Below, piece by piece: positions 26,856-34,997 of a stretch of DNA of 64,000 nucleotides. Position 1 is the first letter of the stretch. Each line of letters begins with the position of its first letter. The notes under the pieces are model-generated. The model saw only the letters and a list, made by a program, of their open reading frames with translations, had not been told where the DNA came from and ran no database searches. The position numbers were made by a program, and so were the translations under genes. This DNA is from Ancrocorticia sp047602305 (GTDB lineage Bacteria; Actinomycetota; Actinomycetes; Actinomycetales; Actinomycetaceae), in the NCBI GenBank assembly GCA_047602305.1, contig JASGHO010000001.1:1798001-1862000 (forward strand), given 5' to 3'.

Positions 26856-27829
26856 TTCTGCTCGGCCAGGTCGCGCTCACGCACGGCCTTGAGTTTTGCC
26901 AGTTGCACGGGGTCGATCAGTGAATCATCACCGAGGTCGACGTCGTGGCGCGCACCCAAATAGGCGTCCACAACAGCCTGGTTCTCCATGATGGTGGCGG
27001 CCGGCCCTTCGGCCACAACGCGGCCCTCGGCCATCACAACCACCCAGTCGGAGATGTGGCGCACCGCGTACATGTCGTGTTCCACGAAGATGACCGTCAT
27101 GCCTTCGTCGCGCAGCGCCTGGATGTGCCCGAGCAGCGACTGCACGAGGGCCGGGTTGACGCCTGCCATCGGCTCGTCAAGCATGATGATCTTGGGCTCG
27201 GTCATCAGCGCGCGGGCCATCTCCAGCAGCTTGCGCTGACCTCCGGAGAGAGAACCGGCAAAGTCGGCGGCCTTCACATCCAGTTTGAATCGCGCCAGAA
27301 TCTCCATCGCCTTCTCAGTGTTCGCCTTTTCCTGGCCGAGCCAAGCAGGCTTGAACAATGAGGGTAGGAAACGCTCGCCAGTCTGACCGGGCGCGGCCAA
27401 CAGCATGTTGTCGAGAACGGTGAGCCGCGAGAGCGCCTTGGTGAGCTGGAAGGTACGGATCATGCCGTGACGCGACACCCAGGCAGCGCTCTTGCGCGCC
27501 ATCTCCGTCTCCTCAAATCGCCACGTGCCCTCATCAGGGGTGTCGAATCCGGTGAGGAGATTGAAGAAGGTCGTCTTTCCGGCGCCATTCGGGCCGATCA
27601 ACGCGGTGATCGCACCACGCTGGAACTCCACGTATTCCACGTCCACGGCCTTGATACCGCCAAAGGAACGGGTGACGCCACGCGCCTTGAGAATGGGATC
27701 GGGCTTGACCACCCCCACCTCGGGAGCAACACGCGAAAGATCACGCGCGGTATCGTCGTCGGGAATATCGATAGCAAGCGGGCCGCGGGTGGCCACGCCG
27801 TCGTCGTTCGTAAACATGTCAGTGACCAT
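26852..27829 (-). CDS. livG: ABC transporter ATP-binding protein LivG
   Basis: 325 residues. Walker A LIGPNGAGKTTFFNLL, signature SLSGGQRKLLEMARAL, Walker B IIMLDEPMAGVNP, switch His in VIFVEHDM. The long segment between Walker A and the signature is typical of LivG. A ~45-residue N-terminal tail precedes ILKARGVTRSFGG. Its ATG at 27,829 overlaps the end of livM by 11 bp. Confidence 0.9.
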   Translation of the reverse strand: MVTDMFTNDDGVATRGPLAIDIPDDDTARDLSRVAPEVGVVKPDPILKARGVTRSFGGIKAVDVEYVEFQRGAITALIGPNGAGKTTFFNLLTGFDTPDEGTWRFEETEMARKSAAWVSRHGMIRTFQLTKALSRLTVLDNMLLAAPGQTGERFLPSLFKPAWLGQEKANTEKAMEILARFKLDVKAADFAGSLSGGQRKLLEMARALMTEPKIIMLDEPMAGVNPALVQSLLGHIQALRDEGMTVIFVEHDMYAVRHISDWVVVMAEGRVVAEGPAATIMENQAVVDAYLGARHDVDLGDDSLIDPVQLAKLKAVRERDLAEQK

Positions 27830-28805
27830 CGAACGCCAGCTCCTTCTTGTTGCCCATTATTCCTTGGGGTCTGAATATGACGAGGAGCATGAGCACCACG
27901 CCCACCAGCATTCCGCCAAGCTGCTCCACCTGCGAGGACGAGAGAATGGCTTCCGGTGCCGCCACGCGGATGCCCGACCGCACCACCATGTACAGCGTGA
28001 AGAAGATCATCGAGCCGAGCATCGGTCCGAACACCGAGGCGGCGCCGCCCAGCAGAAGGACCGTCCACACCCAGAAGGTGGTGGTGCGGCCCATGGCGTC
28101 AGGCTGTACCGCGCGCGGAAGAACGTAGATGATTCCGGCGAGCGACCCAAGCACACCGCCGAGCACCAGCGCCTGCATCTTGTAGCCGTACACGTTCTTG
28201 CCGAGGGCACGCACGGCGTCCTCGTCCTCGCGGATGCCCTTGAGGACGCGGCCCCACGGGCTGCGGGTGAGGAGCCACACGAGCAACACCGCCAGCAATA
28301 CCAAGCTCCAGGCCACAATACGCAACCACCAGGAATCCGAGCCGTTGTTGGCATAACTCCACGGGCCGAGGGTGGTGGTCCCGTTCGGCAACGGCGAGAG
28401 CGCCTGGAAATCAGCCTTGAAGGAGTTGCCGGTGAGACCCGAGGAGCCGCCCGTCCACTTGTCGAAGATGGTGGAGCGACCCACCATTCGGATGATCTCC
28501 GCGGCCGAGATGGTCACGATGGAGAGGTAGTCCCCGCGCAGCTTCAACGTGGGAATGCCGAGGAGGAGGGCGAAGGCCGCGCCCAACGCCAGCGCGATGA
28601 GGAGCGCCATCCACAGCGGCGCGCCCTCGATCGTCGCGATGGCGAAACCGTAGGCTCCCAGCAGCATAAATCCCGCCTGGCCCATGTTGAGCAGCCCGGT
28701 GAAGCCGAAGTGAATGTTGAGGCCGATGGCCGCGAGCGCGTACGCCGCGGTGGTGGGGGCGATGAGTTCGCCCAGTGCTTGCGAGATGATTCGTGCGAAG
28801 TCCAT
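27819..28805 (-). CDS. livM: ABC transporter permease LivM
   Basis: 328 residues, with about 8-9 membrane segments and the LivM/LivH family motif GFTGLLNMGQAGFMLLGAYGFA near the N-terminus. The EAA-like cytoplasmic loop is SPWGRVLKGIREDEDAVRALGKNVYGYKMQALVLGG, which contacts the ATPases. It forms the permease heterodimer with LivH. It starts 40 bp after the livH stop. Confidence 0.9.
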   Translation of the reverse strand: MDFARIISQALGELIAPTTAAYALAAIGLNIHFGFTGLLNMGQAGFMLLGAYGFAIATIEGAPLWMALLIALALGAAFALLLGIPTLKLRGDYLSIVTISAAEIIRMVGRSTIFDKWTGGSSGLTGNSFKADFQALSPLPNGTTTLGPWSYANNGSDSWWLRIVAWSLVLLAVLLVWLLTRSPWGRVLKGIREDEDAVRALGKNVYGYKMQALVLGGVLGSLAGIIYVLPRAVQPDAMGRTTTFWVWTVLLLGGAASVFGPMLGSMIFFTLYMVVRSGIRVAAPEAILSSSQVEQLGGMLVGVVLMLLVIFRPQGIMGNKKELAFDGH

Positions 28806-28845
28806 GAGTTACCTTTCAGCCGTTGTCAGCCGATGTCGGCCCTTC

Positions 28846-30282
28846 TCAGCCGATTCGATCGCGTAGCCCGAGGATGCCCTGGGGCCGTACCAGCAACGCA
28901 ATGATGAGAATGAACAGCGCCGTGGCGTAGCGCAGATCGCTGGGGAGGAAGAGGCTGGTGAGCTCCACTGCGAATCCGATGATGAGAGAGCCAACCAGCG
29001 CGCCATTGGCGGTTCCCAGCCCACCGAGCGTGATGGCGGCGAACATCAGCAGCAGCATCTGCATACCCATGTTCCAGTTGGCGGCGCCGAACATGAGGGC
29101 GAAGAGGATGCCGGAGAGCCCGGCGAGGCCACAGGCGAGAGTCCACACGAGGCGGATGACGGAGTTGGTATTGATGCCGGTGGTGGAGGCCAGCGCTGGG
29201 TTGTCGGAGACGGCGCGGGTGGCCTGACCCAGCCTGGTGCGGGTGAGGAACCACCACACCCCGGCGATGGCCACGAGCGAGATCCCCATCGCCAGGAAGG
29301 AGATGCGCGGCATCGTGACCGGTCCGATTGTCCAGGTGCTGGGGTTACCGCCGACCACCTGGAAGGTTCCGGTTCCCACCAGGAATTGGATGAGGAACTG
29401 CAGCGCAATCGAGAGTCCGATGGTGACGATCATCGTCTGGGTGACCGGCGTTCCGCGCCTGCGCAGCGGCAGCCAGATGAGCGCGTCCTGCACCCATCCG
29501 GTGGCGGCGCACAGCACGACGGCAATAATCGCCGAAAGCCACAGCGGCAGCCCGAGACTGTTGACGAGCAGGAAGCTGAATACGGCACCGAGGGTGACCT
29601 GCTCACCGTGGGCAAAGTTCGAGAGTCGCGTTGTTCCGTAGATGAGGTTCGCGCCGAGGGAGGCAAGCGCGAGCATGAGGCTGAAACGCAGGCCCGAGGC
29701 CAGTTGCTGCCACACCCGGTCCGAAGTAATACCCGACGACGACGCCACGGGCTCACTTACTGCGGTACCACCGCTGGTCGGCGACGACGTCGTCGTAGAT
29801 TGGGAGGTAGTGGGAGCTGGCGCGGCCTCGGCGAGTCGGAACGTGGCGCGCGCGTTTGCGCCGAACTGTGCTGTCACCTGATGTTCGGTGACGGTTCCGG
29901 CGAACTCGGGCGGGAGAGTCGCCGGGTCAAGAGTGATCGAGTAGGCCACCGCGCTGGTGGATTGAAAGACGGTGGGCCCCTCCGCGATGGAGACACCGGC
30001 GCTGCTCGAGCCGTCCGGGGCGGTGAGGGTGACTCCCACGCCCGCTACCGGCGTATTGTTGCCGTCCAATACGTTGACAAGCACGCATGCGGTGGCGGGA
30101 TCCGGTGCGCACGTTTCAGCCGCGGCGACGTCGGCGTATGCGCTCGCGGGTATCTGAAGAAATCCGACGACGATGAGAACCGTCAGGAGGAGCAGCCCTG
30201 GGTAGCCGGGCGGGGTACGGAAGCGCACATTGTCTGGGGCAACGCCGGGGACTCCAGCTGTTGCAAGCGTCAGTCGAGTCAT
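28846..30282 (-). CDS. livH: ABC transporter permease LivH with N-terminal extracellular domain
   Basis: 478 residues against ~290 for ordinary LivH. The C-terminal ~285 residues are a normal LivH permease (LGANLIYGTTRLSNFAHGEQVTLGAVFSFLLV ... TRLGQATRAVSDNPALASTTGI). Ahead of it are a signal-anchor segment (LLLLTVLIVVGFLQIPASAYA) and a ~100-residue domain beginning AAAETCAPDPATACVLVNVLDGNNTPVAGVGVTLTAPDG. A Thr/Ser linker follows (PTTSQSTTTSSPTS). The extra domain has the look of a beta-sandwich (carboxypeptidase-regulatory/SpaA-like) module and should lie outside the cell. ATG 30,282 has GGAGGA upstream. First gene of the operon. Confidence 0.85.
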   Translation of the reverse strand: MTRLTLATAGVPGVAPDNVRFRTPPGYPGLLLLTVLIVVGFLQIPASAYADVAAAETCAPDPATACVLVNVLDGNNTPVAGVGVTLTAPDGSSSAGVSIAEGPTVFQSTSAVAYSITLDPATLPPEFAGTVTEHQVTAQFGANARATFRLAEAAPAPTTSQSTTTSSPTSGGTAVSEPVASSSGITSDRVWQQLASGLRFSLMLALASLGANLIYGTTRLSNFAHGEQVTLGAVFSFLLVNSLGLPLWLSAIIAVVLCAATGWVQDALIWLPLRRRGTPVTQTMIVTIGLSIALQFLIQFLVGTGTFQVVGGNPSTWTIGPVTMPRISFLAMGISLVAIAGVWWFLTRTRLGQATRAVSDNPALASTTGINTNSVIRLVWTLACGLAGLSGILFALMFGAANWNMGMQMLLLMFAAITLGGLGTANGALVGSLIIGFAVELTSLFLPSDLRYATALFILIIALLVRPQGILGLRDRIG

Positions 30283-30662
30283 GAACAGTCCTCCGAAAGC
30301 CGAGTGGCGGACCCCGGTAGCACCTGGTTAAGCAGGCACCGGTGAGATCACTGTTCTGTGGAGGCTAATGCGGCAATGTGTCGGAACCGTTTCACCAGCG
30401 CTACGAATACATTCGGTTGAAAGTATCCCAAGGCAGACCATCCCGTGGCTATTGACCCGGGTATCGGCACAACAATGGAGCGGTTCGGGACCTCACGGGA
30501 AGGACAAAAACGCAGGCCACACCGCCGGAACGGCCTTGACGTCACAAGGTGGCGCCGGTGGTGGGAGCTGGCGCACGCGGACTCGATTGTCGGCGCCGTT
30601 ATCGCTTCTGTGGCTTCGGTCTCACGGCCGTGCCGTGGTCACGTCACAGCGAGCAGTCGCAT
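30283..30662. other. Intergenic region upstream of livH
   Basis: About 380 bp with no gene I can support. The minus-strand leader just before livH can form a partial stem (ACCGGTGCCTG with CAGGTGCTACCGG, about 30,318-30,348), which could be regulatory; no known riboswitch class is recognised. The rest carries the livH promoter region and the 3' flank of the next gene. Confidence 0.4.
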
Positions 30663-31610
30663 CTACTGCAGCAGGAATGCCACTTGAGCGGAATCAGACG
30701 CAGAATCGCCGAACGAGAGCTTCGCCTGGTAGCTTCCAGGTTGCGACGCACTTTCCGTGGGCGTGACACATGCTTCATCTCCCACCCCACCGGGCCAGGT
30801 CACCACGAACGACGTACTCATACTTCGATCAAGAAGAAGCCGTTTGTTCTCCGCTCCAATCGCGCACTGTTGAGTCGAGAGGATGGTGTCCGTTCCGGAA
30901 GTAATCGAGATATCCACATTGCTCCAACCAACCTCAATGAAGCAGGGATGCTTATCTGACAGGTTGTCCAGCTTTACCGTGAAGTTGATCGGGCTTCCGG
31001 CAGCCGCGGTGAGCGGAGCTTCCATGGTTGTCTTGAGAGTTTCGGGACTACAAGCCACCGGGGACCACCGCTCCGTCGGGTGCTCCTGCTGGTAGCTCAT
31101 CTCATCGCTACGATTCCCCAGCAGATACACGGCAAGTGAGGCGGTCAGAACAACCGCCGCAATAATAAGAGTCAGCACAATAATTCGACGACGACGCTGG
31201 GCAGACTGCTCCGCGGCCAAGCGCCGCTGGCGCTCCTGCGCCCGCATCCGCGCACTTTGACTCTTGTTGTCACTAGCAGGGACGGCAGAGCCCCGCGTGC
31301 GACGCGGCTGCTGGGATGACTGCGGCTCGCGCGGTGAGCGGGGAGCCTTGGGCGACTGGGTTGACTGCGGTGAGCGGGGAGCCGCATTTTGTGGGCGAGG
31401 GCCGGTTGCTCGCCCGGCAGCATTCGCACGACCCGAAGCAGCGTTTGCCCTCCCAGCAGCAGCTCGGGCGGCAGCAGCCTGACGCTGTTCACCATCTGCT
31501 CGGTCGCCGGCGCCACTGCGCGGCGCCGGCACTTCACGGCCGCTTTGCGCTTTGACAGAGCGCGGGCGCGCAGGTCGATTCTTGGGTGCATCAGGCTGAT
31601 CAGATCTCAC
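30663..31610 (-). CDS. Membrane-anchored protein with disordered basic cytoplasmic region
   Basis: About 315 residues from a GTG at 31,610 (VRSDQPDAPKNRPARP). Residues ~1-140 are Ala/Pro/Arg/Gln-rich and disordered. A charged helical stretch (RMRAQERQRRLAAEQSAQRRRR) leads into one membrane segment (IIVLTLIIAAVVLTASLAVYLL). An extracellular ~140-residue domain follows, with four Cys (ACSPETL, HPCFIEV, QQCAIG, EACVTP) likely forming disulfides. Similar actinobacterial proteins with a single TM and a small beta-rich ectodomain are of unknown function. Upstream in-frame codons overlap a palindromic repeat and the start of divergent mutY, so the later start is preferred. Confidence 0.7.
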   Translation of the reverse strand: MRSDQPDAPKNRPARPRSVKAQSGREVPAPRSGAGDRADGEQRQAAAARAAAGRANAASGRANAAGRATGPRPQNAAPRSPQSTQSPKAPRSPREPQSSQQPRRTRGSAVPASDNKSQSARMRAQERQRRLAAEQSAQRRRRIIVLTLIIAAVVLTASLAVYLLGNRSDEMSYQQEHPTERWSPVACSPETLKTTMEAPLTAAAGSPINFTVKLDNLSDKHPCFIEVGWSNVDISITSGTDTILSTQQCAIGAENKRLLLDRSMSTSFVVTWPGGVGDEACVTPTESASQPGSYQAKLSFGDSASDSAQVAFLLQ

Positions 31611-31651
31611 ACATGAAACGCTATCACCGCCGCCTGAAAACTCGCACAACC

Positions 31652-31713
31652 AGATCCCACCAATAGGCCTTCCTCCTGCGGACATCACGGCCGAAGCCAT
31701 TGGCGCAAGCTCC
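31652..31713. repeat. Dispersed palindromic repeat family A, copy 1
   Basis: AGATCCCACCAATAGGCC ... CGGACATCACGGCCGAAGCCATTGGCGCAAGCT. It matches the element at 41,141 in both arms and in the central TCACGGCCGAA, but is more diverged. It lies between the divergent starts of the membrane protein and mutY. Confidence 0.6.
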
Positions 31714-31735
31714 AGGAATCCGGCAGACTAGTGCG

Positions 31736-32590
31736 GTGTATTTTGCCCTCACACAATGGTTTGCCCGCCATTCACGTCCACTCCCCTGGCGCGAACCCGG
31801 CACCGGCGCATGGTCCATCCTCATCTGTGAAGTAATGAGCCAACAGACCCCGGTAGCCCGCGTTCTTCCCCAATGGGAGAAATGGATGGAGCGCTGGCCC
31901 ACACCGGCAGATTTGGCGGCGGCATCTCCCGCTGAGGTCATCGTGGCCTGGGATCGGTTGGGGTATCCGCGCCGGGCGCTGCGGCTACGTGAGTGTGCGG
32001 GCGCCGTCGTCGAAAAATTTGGGGGCGAGCTGCCACGCACCCGTGACGAGCTACTTTCCCTTCCCGGCATCGGCCCCTACACCGCCGACGCCATCATCGC
32101 CTTCGCCTACCGCGAGCGCTCCGTCGTGCTCGATACCAACATTCGGCGCGTCATCGCGCGCCTGCACGGTGACGAGCTCCCACCCTCTCACCTGCGCAAA
32201 GATGAAATTGCACGCGCCGCCGCTCTCGTCCCCGAGGGCGGCGAGGAGGCTGCGCAATGGAACGCCGCCATCATGGAACTCGGCGCGCTGGTCTGTACCT
32301 CGCGGAACCCACGATGCGAGGAATGCCCGCTCTCGGACCGCTGCCAGTGGTTGGCCCGCGGCAAACCTGCCAACGCGGCGCCGCGCCGTACCCAGAAGTT
32401 CACCGGCACCCATCGCGAGGCACGCGGCAAGATCATGGCCGTGTTGCGCGGTTCTGGCGTTCACGTCCCCCGCGCGCAACTCAAGGCGCGCAGCGGGCTC
32501 ACTCCCGCGCGATTCACGGCCGCGCTCACGTCATTAGTTGACGATGGCCTGGCCCGGGAGTCCTCGAACGGCTTCAGCTTGCCCGAGTAA
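31736..32590 (+). CDS. mutY: A/G-specific adenine DNA glycosylase MutY
   Basis: About 284 residues from GTG 31,736; a TTG at 31,700 is in frame but lies inside the palindromic repeat. The enzyme removes adenine mispaired with 8-oxoguanine. Features: ICEVMSQQTPVARVLPQW with the catalytic Glu, the helix-hairpin-helix LPGIGPYTADAI, VVLDTNIRRV with the catalytic Asp, and the [4Fe-4S] cluster C-x6-C-x2-C-x5-C in VCTSRNPRCEECPLSDRC. The C-terminal NUDIX-like 8-oxoG recognition domain of E. coli MutY is replaced by a short winged-helix-like tail, as in several actinobacteria. Confidence 0.9.
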   Translation: MYFALTQWFARHSRPLPWREPGTGAWSILICEVMSQQTPVARVLPQWEKWMERWPTPADLAAASPAEVIVAWDRLGYPRRALRLRECAGAVVEKFGGELPRTRDELLSLPGIGPYTADAIIAFAYRERSVVLDTNIRRVIARLHGDELPPSHLRKDEIARAAALVPEGGEEAAQWNAAIMELGALVCTSRNPRCEECPLSDRCQWLARGKPANAAPRRTQKFTGTHREARGKIMAVLRGSGVHVPRAQLKARSGLTPARFTAALTSLVDDGLARESSNGFSLPE

Positions 32591-32686
32591 TCCCGCACCA
32601 ACCAGCAACCCAACACTCACGCACCAAGCACCGGACCACTAACCACTACCCCAAACACCAGACCAAGCGCACCTCCCTGAAATCCG

Positions 32687-32743
32687 TCTCCGTAATCCGG
32701 CACCCCACGTACCCATGACACACAGGTGCCGGGATTTCGGAGA
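32687..32743 (+). terminator. Inverted repeat downstream of mutY
   Basis: TCTCCGTAATCCGGCACC pairs with GGTGCCGGGATTTCGGAGA over an ~20-nt loop, with few mismatches. It lies ~95 bp after the mutY stop and just ahead of the next gene. Confidence 0.55.
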
Positions 32744-32799
32744 TACATTTTCGGCACATGAATCGGCACATGAATAAGCCCCTCCACCTCACCGGTAGA

Positions 32800-33234
32800 A
32801 TGGCGCTCATGGAACCTCATATCCGCGTACAACGTTTGGCCCAGATAGGCATCGTGCTCACCTTCGGAGCCATCGTCATGGGCGTCGTTGGCCTCATGAT
32901 GTCGTGGATGGGGTCAGATGATACGGCCCGGCTCCCGCTCATTCTGGTTCTCCCGGGCGGGCTCATGGTTGCCTCCGCAACCTACCTGTTCTACCTGGCC
33001 ATGCGTGCCCAGCCGGAATCCTGGCAGAAGGTTTATCACGTGAGTGCGAGGCTCCTCAACGCATTGGCGATCGCGGCTTTTGCTTCGGTGCCCGTCGTCG
33101 CATTCCTCATCCACTCTGGCGAGCCGCTGATTCAAACATTGTTGGTGGCAGCCGTGGGCTGCCAAGGGCCCGCCCTGATGTACTTCCTCTCGCGATTGTT
33201 GGGGAAGTCAGCGGACACCCCCGCAGAGAGGTAA
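32800..33234 (+). CDS. Small integral membrane protein
   Basis: About 144 residues from ATG 32,800 (alternatives at 32,758, 32,770 and 32,809). Four hydrophobic segments are visible: IGIVLTFGAIVMGVVGLMM, LPLILVLPGGLMVASATYLFYL, LLNALAIAAFASVPVVAFLI and LIQTLLVAAVGCQGPALMYFL. The hairpin order suggests a four-helix bundle with both ends inside. No family recognised. The gap 33,235-33,387 that follows holds nothing identifiable. Confidence 0.65.
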   Translation: MALMEPHIRVQRLAQIGIVLTFGAIVMGVVGLMMSWMGSDDTARLPLILVLPGGLMVASATYLFYLAMRAQPESWQKVYHVSARLLNALAIAAFASVPVVAFLIHSGEPLIQTLLVAAVGCQGPALMYFLSRLLGKSADTPAER

Positions 33235-33387
33235 CCCATCCTCAGATAGTCGACCCCAACGGAGGGTACTGGATCCGTTACCTGTCCAAAGAACCGTTAC
33301 CTCTCCGGAACGCGGTGCGCGGCAACCCGGGCTGAAACACGGCAAGCCCATCCGGAACGCCGCAAGCCCAGCACCAGCAACCAGCCG

Positions 33388-33888
33388 CTACCACAGCTCC
33401 TTGATCATCCGCGTGTTGCCCAAGGTATTGGGTTTCACCTTGGCCAGGTCCAGGAATTCGGCCACGCCGTCGTCGTGCGACATCAGCATTTCGTCATACA
33501 CATCGGTGCCGATCGGCGTGCCCTCGATCTCCGTGAAGCCGTGCGCGGCAAAAAAATCCACCTCGAAGGTGAGGCAGAACAAGCGCCGCAGTTTCAGGCG
33601 CCGCGCCCGCTGTTCCAGCTTGTCGAGCAACAAATGCCCCACGCCGGTGCCAATCACCTCGGGGGCCACGGCGAGCGTGCGCACTTCGGCAATGTCATCC
33701 CACAGCACATGCAGGGCACCGCAACCGACGAGGCGGTCACCGCGATGGGCAACGATGAACTCCTGCACATCCTCGAAGTAGGCGATGAGTTCCTTCTCAA
33801 CGAGGATTCCGCGGGAGGCGTAGGGCGCTACGAGGGCGGCGATGGCGCGGACGTCGGAGGGGATGGCGGAGCGAAAGCGAATGGTCAC
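33388..33888 (-). CDS. argA: Amino-acid N-acetyltransferase (N-acetylglutamate synthase), GNAT type
   Basis: 166 residues from a GTG at 33,888. Characteristic stretches of the short actinobacterial ArgA: VQEFIVAHRGDRLVGCGALHVLWDDIAEVRTLAV, the acetyl-CoA loop VIGTGVGHLLL, FCLTFEVDFFAAHGFTEIEGTP and GVAEFLDLAKVKPNTLGNTRM. It makes N-acetylglutamate from glutamate and acetyl-CoA, the first step of arginine synthesis. The GTG overlaps the stop of the upstream SorC-type regulator by 4 bp, so the two are cotranscribed although their jobs seem unrelated. Confidence 0.88.
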   Translation of the reverse strand: MTIRFRSAIPSDVRAIAALVAPYASRGILVEKELIAYFEDVQEFIVAHRGDRLVGCGALHVLWDDIAEVRTLAVAPEVIGTGVGHLLLDKLEQRARRLKLRRLFCLTFEVDFFAAHGFTEIEGTPIGTDVYDEMLMSHDDGVAEFLDLAKVKPNTLGNTRMIKELW

Positions 33889-34889
33889 TGGGATATTCCA
33901 GCACCACTTGGCCGTCCTCGCCACGGACGTTCACTTTCTTCGAGGACGCGCTGGGCGCATTCGTCGTCCACCACGAGGTCGGTGACGGCGCCGGAACGCA
34001 AGACCCCGATGAGCGCGGTGGCCTTCGCCGGCCCGGCAACCACGCACAGCCGACGCGGAATCTTTTGCAGCTCCTCGGGGGTGGGGCCGGAGGCGCGGGA
34101 GTTGATTTCGATGTCCGAATAGCTGCCATCGGAACGCACCAGGACAGTGCACACATCGCCGACGACGCCCTCGCGCCGCAGCCTCATGACGTCCTCATTT
34201 CCGAGGTAACCCGAGGCGTAGACGTGCGAGGCGAGGGGCGCGCTGAATGCACCTACACCGAAGATGGCGAGGTCGGCGCCGCGGCCCGCCTCGCGGACGG
34301 CGGAGATGGAGCGCTCGCGCCACAGCGCGGCGCGAGTGGTGGCGTAGTCGAAGAAGGCGGGGACGGGAAAGGCCATCACTTTGGCACCGTAGGCGCGGCT
34401 GAAGTTGCCGAGCAGCTCACCCACGAAGGGGATTCCGGTGGTGCCGGGGTTGGCGGCGCCGTTGAGCTGCACCACAATGGAGCGCTCCAGGTGTTTGGGA
34501 ACGAGGCGTTCGGAGACCGCGGAGAGGGTGGTTCCCCAGGCCACGCCGATGGTGTCGCCTTCTTTGACGATGTCCGAGATCATGGCCCCGGCCATCGAGG
34601 CCACACGCTCCAGGCGGCGCAATTCGCTGGTGGGCTGGGATACCGGAACGATCGTCACCTGGACGCCGTACAAGGCGCTGAGCCGCGACGCCGTCGTCGC
34701 CGCCGGTTCTTGCGGGGCGTGCAAGGTGATCCGAACCAGGCCCTCGTCGCGGGCGGAGGCGACCAGGCGGGAGACCGTAGAGCGCGACAAACCCATCCGT
34801 TTCGCAATGGACTCCATGGTTTGTTGTTCCATGTAGTAAAGCAGTGCGGCTTCATACGCGAGCCGGCGGCGCTCCAAACTATCTACCAC
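33885..34889 (-). CDS. SorC/DeoR-type sugar-binding transcriptional regulator
   Basis: About 334 residues from a GTG at 34,889; the exact start is uncertain. The N-terminal HTH is MEQQTMESIAKRMGLSRSTVSRLVASARDEGLV. The rest is the sugar-phosphate-binding domain of the SorC family (GDTIGVAWGTTLSAVSERL, VVQLNGAANPGTTGIPFVGELL, GADLAIFGVGAF, RRLCVVAGPAKATALIGVLRSGAV). It is divergent from glpABC, with paired TGCAC palindromes between them. The likely role is control of glycerol-3-phosphate use and of itself. The ligand is not known from sequence. Confidence 0.85.
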   Translation of the reverse strand: MVDSLERRRLAYEAALLYYMEQQTMESIAKRMGLSRSTVSRLVASARDEGLVRITLHAPQEPAATTASRLSALYGVQVTIVPVSQPTSELRRLERVASMAGAMISDIVKEGDTIGVAWGTTLSAVSERLVPKHLERSIVVQLNGAANPGTTGIPFVGELLGNFSRAYGAKVMAFPVPAFFDYATTRAALWRERSISAVREAGRGADLAIFGVGAFSAPLASHVYASGYLGNEDVMRLRREGVVGDVCTVLVRSDGSYSDIEINSRASGPTPEELQKIPRRLCVVAGPAKATALIGVLRSGAVTDLVVDDECAQRVLEESERPWRGRPSGAGISQ

Positions 34890-34896
34890 AATTCCT

Positions 34897-34951
34897 ATTG
34901 TGCACGATAAGCTGCACAATCTCCCAACCCTCGCGTGCACGTTTGCACATA
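34897..34951. promoter_or_regulatory. Palindromic operator(s) between the SorC regulator and glpA
   Basis: ATTGTGCA (34,897-34,904) and TGCACAAT (34,913-34,920) form a perfect inverted repeat with an 8-bp spacer, a layout typical for SorC proteins. Further TGCAC half-sites occur in GTGCACGTTTGCACA at about 34,935-34,949. Location in the divergent promoter region suggests autoregulation and control of glpA. Confidence 0.6.
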
Positions 34952-34997
34952 ATTCATTTGATTTTAGAGACGCACGCCACATGGGTAAAGTGAAAGG

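Noticed and set aside
25728..26963. 411-codon plus-strand frame
   Set aside because: Antisense to livF and the start of livG, with composition of a shadow frame.
30290..30360. Possible riboswitch upstream of livH
   Set aside because: Only a partial stem can be drawn and no conserved core of a known class was recognised; left as an unclassified leader.
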